Positions 30,211-32,565 of a DNA stretch of 32,565 nt are shown here, in pieces. Numbering within the stretch: the stretch's first letter is position 1; the number at the start of each line of letters is the position of its first letter. The notes under the pieces were generated by a model. That model was not told where the DNA came from and did not search any database. It saw only the letters and a list, made by a program, of their open reading frames with translations. The stretch comes from JAGVXH01 sp043810285 (GTDB lineage: Archaea; Nanobdellota; Nanobdellia; Pacearchaeales; GW2011-AR1): the NCBI GenBank assembly GCA_043810285.1, contig JBDROH010000009.1, positions 1 to 32,565 of the forward strand, given 5' to 3'. Position numbers and translations under genes: made by a program.

Positions 30211-32061
30211 ATGGAGGAAGATAATTTAGACTATATTAAGATTCTTAAGGCTTTAATGGAATTACCATTCCAAGTAGGGAAAACTCTTCTTGCAGATTTT
30301 CTGATGGGCGATTATAAGAACAAATCTATTACAAAAAATAATCTAGATAAACTGTATAATTTTGATAGCTTACATTGGAGCAAGGACGAGATTTATCACG
30401 AAATTGACAGATTAATCACAACGGGAATGATAGAACTTTCGACAAGCGATTATAATCGATTTGTAAAAGTTCTAAAGTTGACAATGAAAGGACAAAACGA
30501 AATTATATGTCCTACTCTTCCAAAAAAAGAATTAAAAAACAAAATTAAATTTAAACGAACTGAAGTCACTAACGAAGATAAAGAGAAGTTTAAAGAATTA
30601 GAAAATTTTCTTGGAAAATATAACAATGAACAAAAAAAAGCGATAATTTCAGAGGCAGAAAAAATTCTCTGTGTTGCAGGTGCAGGTTCTGGGAAAACAA
30701 CAGTTCTTACAAAGAGGATTGAATTCTTGGTCAAATATCGTGGCGTTTCCCCAGAAAAAATTCTAGCAATTACATTTACACGAAAAGCTCGACAAGAAAT
30801 GGAAAAGAGACTTTACAAATTAAATGTAGATAATAGGGTAAAAGTTCATACTTTCAATTCATTTTGTGAAAGCATTTTACGAAAATATGGTAACAGAATC
30901 TATGGTCGCCCAATTAAAGTTCAATCTTACACAGACAAAATTCTTGCGATGAATATGGCCCTCGGAAATTTAGGAATGGGTATGGAGGACGCATTGCAAT
31001 CATATTTTACACCACAACAAAGAAAATTCAGAACAGGAAATCAGTTAGCAAACAGTTTTATGAATGATTGTTTTTCGGTGATGGATTATTTTAAAGTAAC
31101 TGGGGAAAAAGAATATGATTTTTCAAAAAATGTAGAAATTAAAAACAGACATAATGCCCGAAGAGTTTACCAAATTACAAAATATCTGAAAGAACATATG
31201 ATAACACAAGGGTTGCGAGATTACACTGACCAGATTCTGGATGCAACAAAATTTTTAAAAGAGAACCCTTCAGAGATTCCTAAGTTTGAACATATTCTTA
31301 TAGACGAATATCAAGATGTTAATGCGATGCAAGTTGAACTCATCAATCTTCTAAAACCTAAAAATCTTTTTGCTGTTGGTGATCCACGACAATCAATTTT
31401 TGGATGGAGAGGGGCAGATATAAACTATATTCTTAATTTCGAAAAAGATTATGGAGATTCAGAAATTATTCATTTAACAAAAAATTACCGAAGCACAAAA
31501 GAAATTGTGGAGTTCATAAATCAGTCAATTGTTAGCATGGGACTTCCAGATTTAGAACATCATCGAAAATCAACGAATACAAAAATTGAGATTATTAATT
31601 TTGAATCTGAAGAAGCTGAAAGAAATTTTGTAGTTAGAAAAATTTTAGAATCAAAAGTTGCAAGAGGCGAAATTTTTGTATTAGTAAGAACAAATCGACA
31701 GCTTCAGGAACTTTCGCAATTAATGAAAAAATCAGGGATTTCGCATATTGTAAAAACTGACGAAATTCAAAATCCTGCAATGGAAGTGGTTGGAGACGTA
31801 ACTTTAGCTACGGTTCATGCAATTAAAGGTCTTGAAGCTAAAAAAGTATTTGTTGTAGGATGCAACGAACAAAATTTTCCCTGCAAGGCATCAGATCACC
31901 CGGCAATTGAAATGATTAAAGTAGATGATTATAATAAAATTGAAGAAGAAAGACGGTTATTCTATGTCGCAATTTCAAGAACAAAAGAGAGTTTATGTTT
32001 AACTTATTCAGGGAAAAAAAGAACTTATTTTATTAGTGATGAAATGGCAGAAAATAGTTGA
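30211..32061 (+). CDS. UvrD/Rep-family DNA helicase with an N-terminal winged helix
   Basis: A 616-residue superfamily 1A helicase, ATP-driven and moving 3' to 5' on DNA. Motifs run in order: Q-motif YNNEQKKAI (137-145), Walker A GAGSGKT (157-163), Ia FTRKARQEM (189-197), Walker B ILIDEYQD (362-369), motif III VGDPRQSIFGWRGAD, motif IV LTKNYRST, motif V TVHAIKGLEAKKVFV and motif VI EERRLFYVAISRTKE. The first about 100 residues (KALMELPFQVGKTLLADFLMG, IDRLITTGMIE, LKLTMKGQNEI) look like an RQC-type winged helix, normally found after the motor in RecQ, placed here in front of a UvrD motor. The 2B part is short. It stands alone after the metalloprotease gene. Confidence 0.93.
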   Translation: MEEDNLDYIKILKALMELPFQVGKTLLADFLMGDYKNKSITKNNLDKLYNFDSLHWSKDEIYHEIDRLITTGMIELSTSDYNRFVKVLKLTMKGQNEIICPTLPKKELKNKIKFKRTEVTNEDKEKFKELENFLGKYNNEQKKAIISEAEKILCVAGAGSGKTTVLTKRIEFLVKYRGVSPEKILAITFTRKARQEMEKRLYKLNVDNRVKVHTFNSFCESILRKYGNRIYGRPIKVQSYTDKILAMNMALGNLGMGMEDALQSYFTPQQRKFRTGNQLANSFMNDCFSVMDYFKVTGEKEYDFSKNVEIKNRHNARRVYQITKYLKEHMITQGLRDYTDQILDATKFLKENPSEIPKFEHILIDEYQDVNAMQVELINLLKPKNLFAVGDPRQSIFGWRGADINYILNFEKDYGDSEIIHLTKNYRSTKEIVEFINQSIVSMGLPDLEHHRKSTNTKIEIINFESEEAERNFVVRKILESKVARGEIFVLVRTNRQLQELSQLMKKSGISHIVKTDEIQNPAMEVVGDVTLATVHAIKGLEAKKVFVVGCNEQNFPCKASDHPAIEMIKVDDYNKIEEERRLFYVAISRTKESLCLTYSGKKRTYFISDEMAENS

Positions 32062-32099
32062 AGAAGACAAGTTACCTCCATCTCTCTTTTTCAATAGTA

Positions 32100-32113
32100 C
32101 CTTAAATTTAAGG
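32100..32113. repeat. 14-bp palindrome after the helicase gene
   Basis: CCTTAAATTTAAGG is a perfect 14-bp palindrome in the 99-nt gap between the convergent helicase and RHH genes. A role as a terminator or binding site is possible; it may be chance in A+T-rich DNA. Confidence 0.3.
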
Positions 32114-32160
32114 AGTTTAATTATTCTTTGATACTCATTCAGTTAAAATTTCTAGAATAG

Positions 32161-32322
32161 TTAGGCTTGACCAGTTTCAACAAATCGCTTCATTGCCTTT
32201 TCGATAATAACTTGCTGGGCAAAACCTTTCTTGCTACATGCCTTTGCAAATTCATCATAGGTCTTTCTATCGATATTATAATCAACTCTAATTTTCTGAG
32301 GACCTGGTGCTGTTGATGCCAT
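32161..32322 (-). CDS. Small ribbon-helix-helix-like DNA-binding protein
   Basis: A 53-residue protein (start ATG 32320-32322, stop TAA 32161-32163). A disordered MASTAPGPQ precedes KIRVDYNID, a likely beta strand. Two helices follow, KTYDEFAKACSKKG and AQQVIIEKAMKRFVETG. This strand-helix-helix order and size are those of Arc/MetJ ribbon-helix-helix proteins, which dimerise and use the strand to contact DNA; many are autoregulators or antitoxins. No toxin gene is next to it. Its TATA-like box (32343-32352) fits a leaderless mRNA. It lies between the UvrD-family helicase and tRNA-Glu. Confidence 0.75.
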   Translation of the reverse strand: MASTAPGPQKIRVDYNIDRKTYDEFAKACSKKGFAQQVIIEKAMKRFVETGQA

Positions 32323-32342
32323 TGAATGTTTAAATAAGTTTT

Positions 32343-32352
32343 ATTTATAAAT
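32343..32352 (-). promoter_or_regulatory. TATA-like box of the RHH gene
   Basis: ATTTATAAAT, 21-30 nt before the ATG at 32322. Confidence 0.45.
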
Positions 32353-32426
32353 ATATAGTAATGCCCTTATATTCCAATTGACAGAATTTTTTACCACAGC
32401 CCCATGAGGATCCCAAAAAGATATCA

Positions 32427-32499
32427 CGCTCCCACCGGGATTTGAACCCGGGTCACTGCCGTGAAAGGGCAGAATCCTTGGCCACTAGACTATAGGAGC
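32427..32499 (-). tRNA. tRNA-Glu (anticodon TTC)
   Basis: A full cloverleaf: acceptor GCTCCTA/TGGGAGC, D arm with GTCTAGTGGCCAAGGAT, anticodon stem CTGCC/GGCAG around the loop CTTTCAC (anticodon TTC), T arm CCGGG/CCCGG around TTCAAAT, discriminator G. There is no encoded CCA and no intron. A TATA-like box is upstream at 32522-32530. Confidence 0.95.
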
Positions 32500-32521
32500 A
32501 TATCCTTAAACGTCAATTTTG

Positions 32522-32530
32522 ATTTTTAAA
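32522..32530 (-). promoter_or_regulatory. TATA-like box of tRNA-Glu
   Basis: TTTAAAAAT on the minus strand, 23-31 nt before the tRNA 5' end. Confidence 0.45.
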
Positions 32531-32565
32531 CATTGTGATATAACGCTGAAAGTCGTTATTTATTA

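Noticed and set aside
1..32565. CRISPR arrays or an intein in infB or gyrase
   Set aside because: No regularly spaced repeats are visible, and these genes have normal lengths and uninterrupted motifs.

Overview
The window (about two thirds A+T) comes from an archaeon, most likely a reduced-genome DPANN lineage of the Pacearchaeota/Woesearchaeota kind. The evidence is archaeal-only translation genes (aIF5B, aIF2 gamma, S6e, L7Ae, S28e, L24e), archaeal-type ProRS, Kae1, deoxyhypusine synthase and a type IV pilin. TATA-like boxes lie about 20-30 nt before most starts, which suggests mainly leaderless mRNAs. Bacterial-type genes are mixed in: gyrA/gyrB, CysRS, DisA and glutamate 5-kinase. The lineage call is an inference from gene content.

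Layout. 1-2772: the tail of a transposase, then a three-gene minus-strand operon (two-Cys-motif Fe-S protein, GlcD-like FAD protein, HD hydrolase). The Fe-S gene carries two copies of an identical GC-rich 56-bp in-frame insert. 2832-3098: an N-terminal stub of dph2. 3149-7379: infB, two membrane-protein genes, a relic made of the start of rps6e joined in frame to the end of infB, a DEDDh exonuclease and the intact rps6e. 7429-11470: cysS, eif2g and two membrane proteins. 11472-16077: gyrB, a zinc ribbon and gyrA with overlapping ends. 16179-16994: the L7Ae-S28e-L24e operon, whose leader holds a kink-turn-like motif next to the predicted transcription start. 17145-19744: two orphan genes, kae1 and a TIM-barrel enzyme. 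19821-22983: disA directly coupled to a DHH/DHHA1 phosphoesterase, then deoxyhypusine synthase behind an unusual leader. 22994-26819: surface proteins (secreted beta-helix protein and type IV pilin, both with Asp-rich Cys motifs) and a small conserved gene. 26854-32499: proS, proB, tRNA-Arg, a membrane-anchored metzincin, a UvrD-family helicase with an N-terminal winged helix, a small RHH protein and tRNA-Glu.

How it fits together. Most genes serve translation: initiation factors, ribosomal proteins, two aminoacyl-tRNA synthetases, t6A modification, eIF5A hypusination and two tRNAs. The standout items are the paired in-frame inserts in the Fe-S protein (removing them restores near-canonical Cys spacing), the rps6e::infB scar between the two intact genes, the L7Ae leader kink-turn, and the disA-DHH pair as a candidate c-di-AMP synthesis/turnover module.
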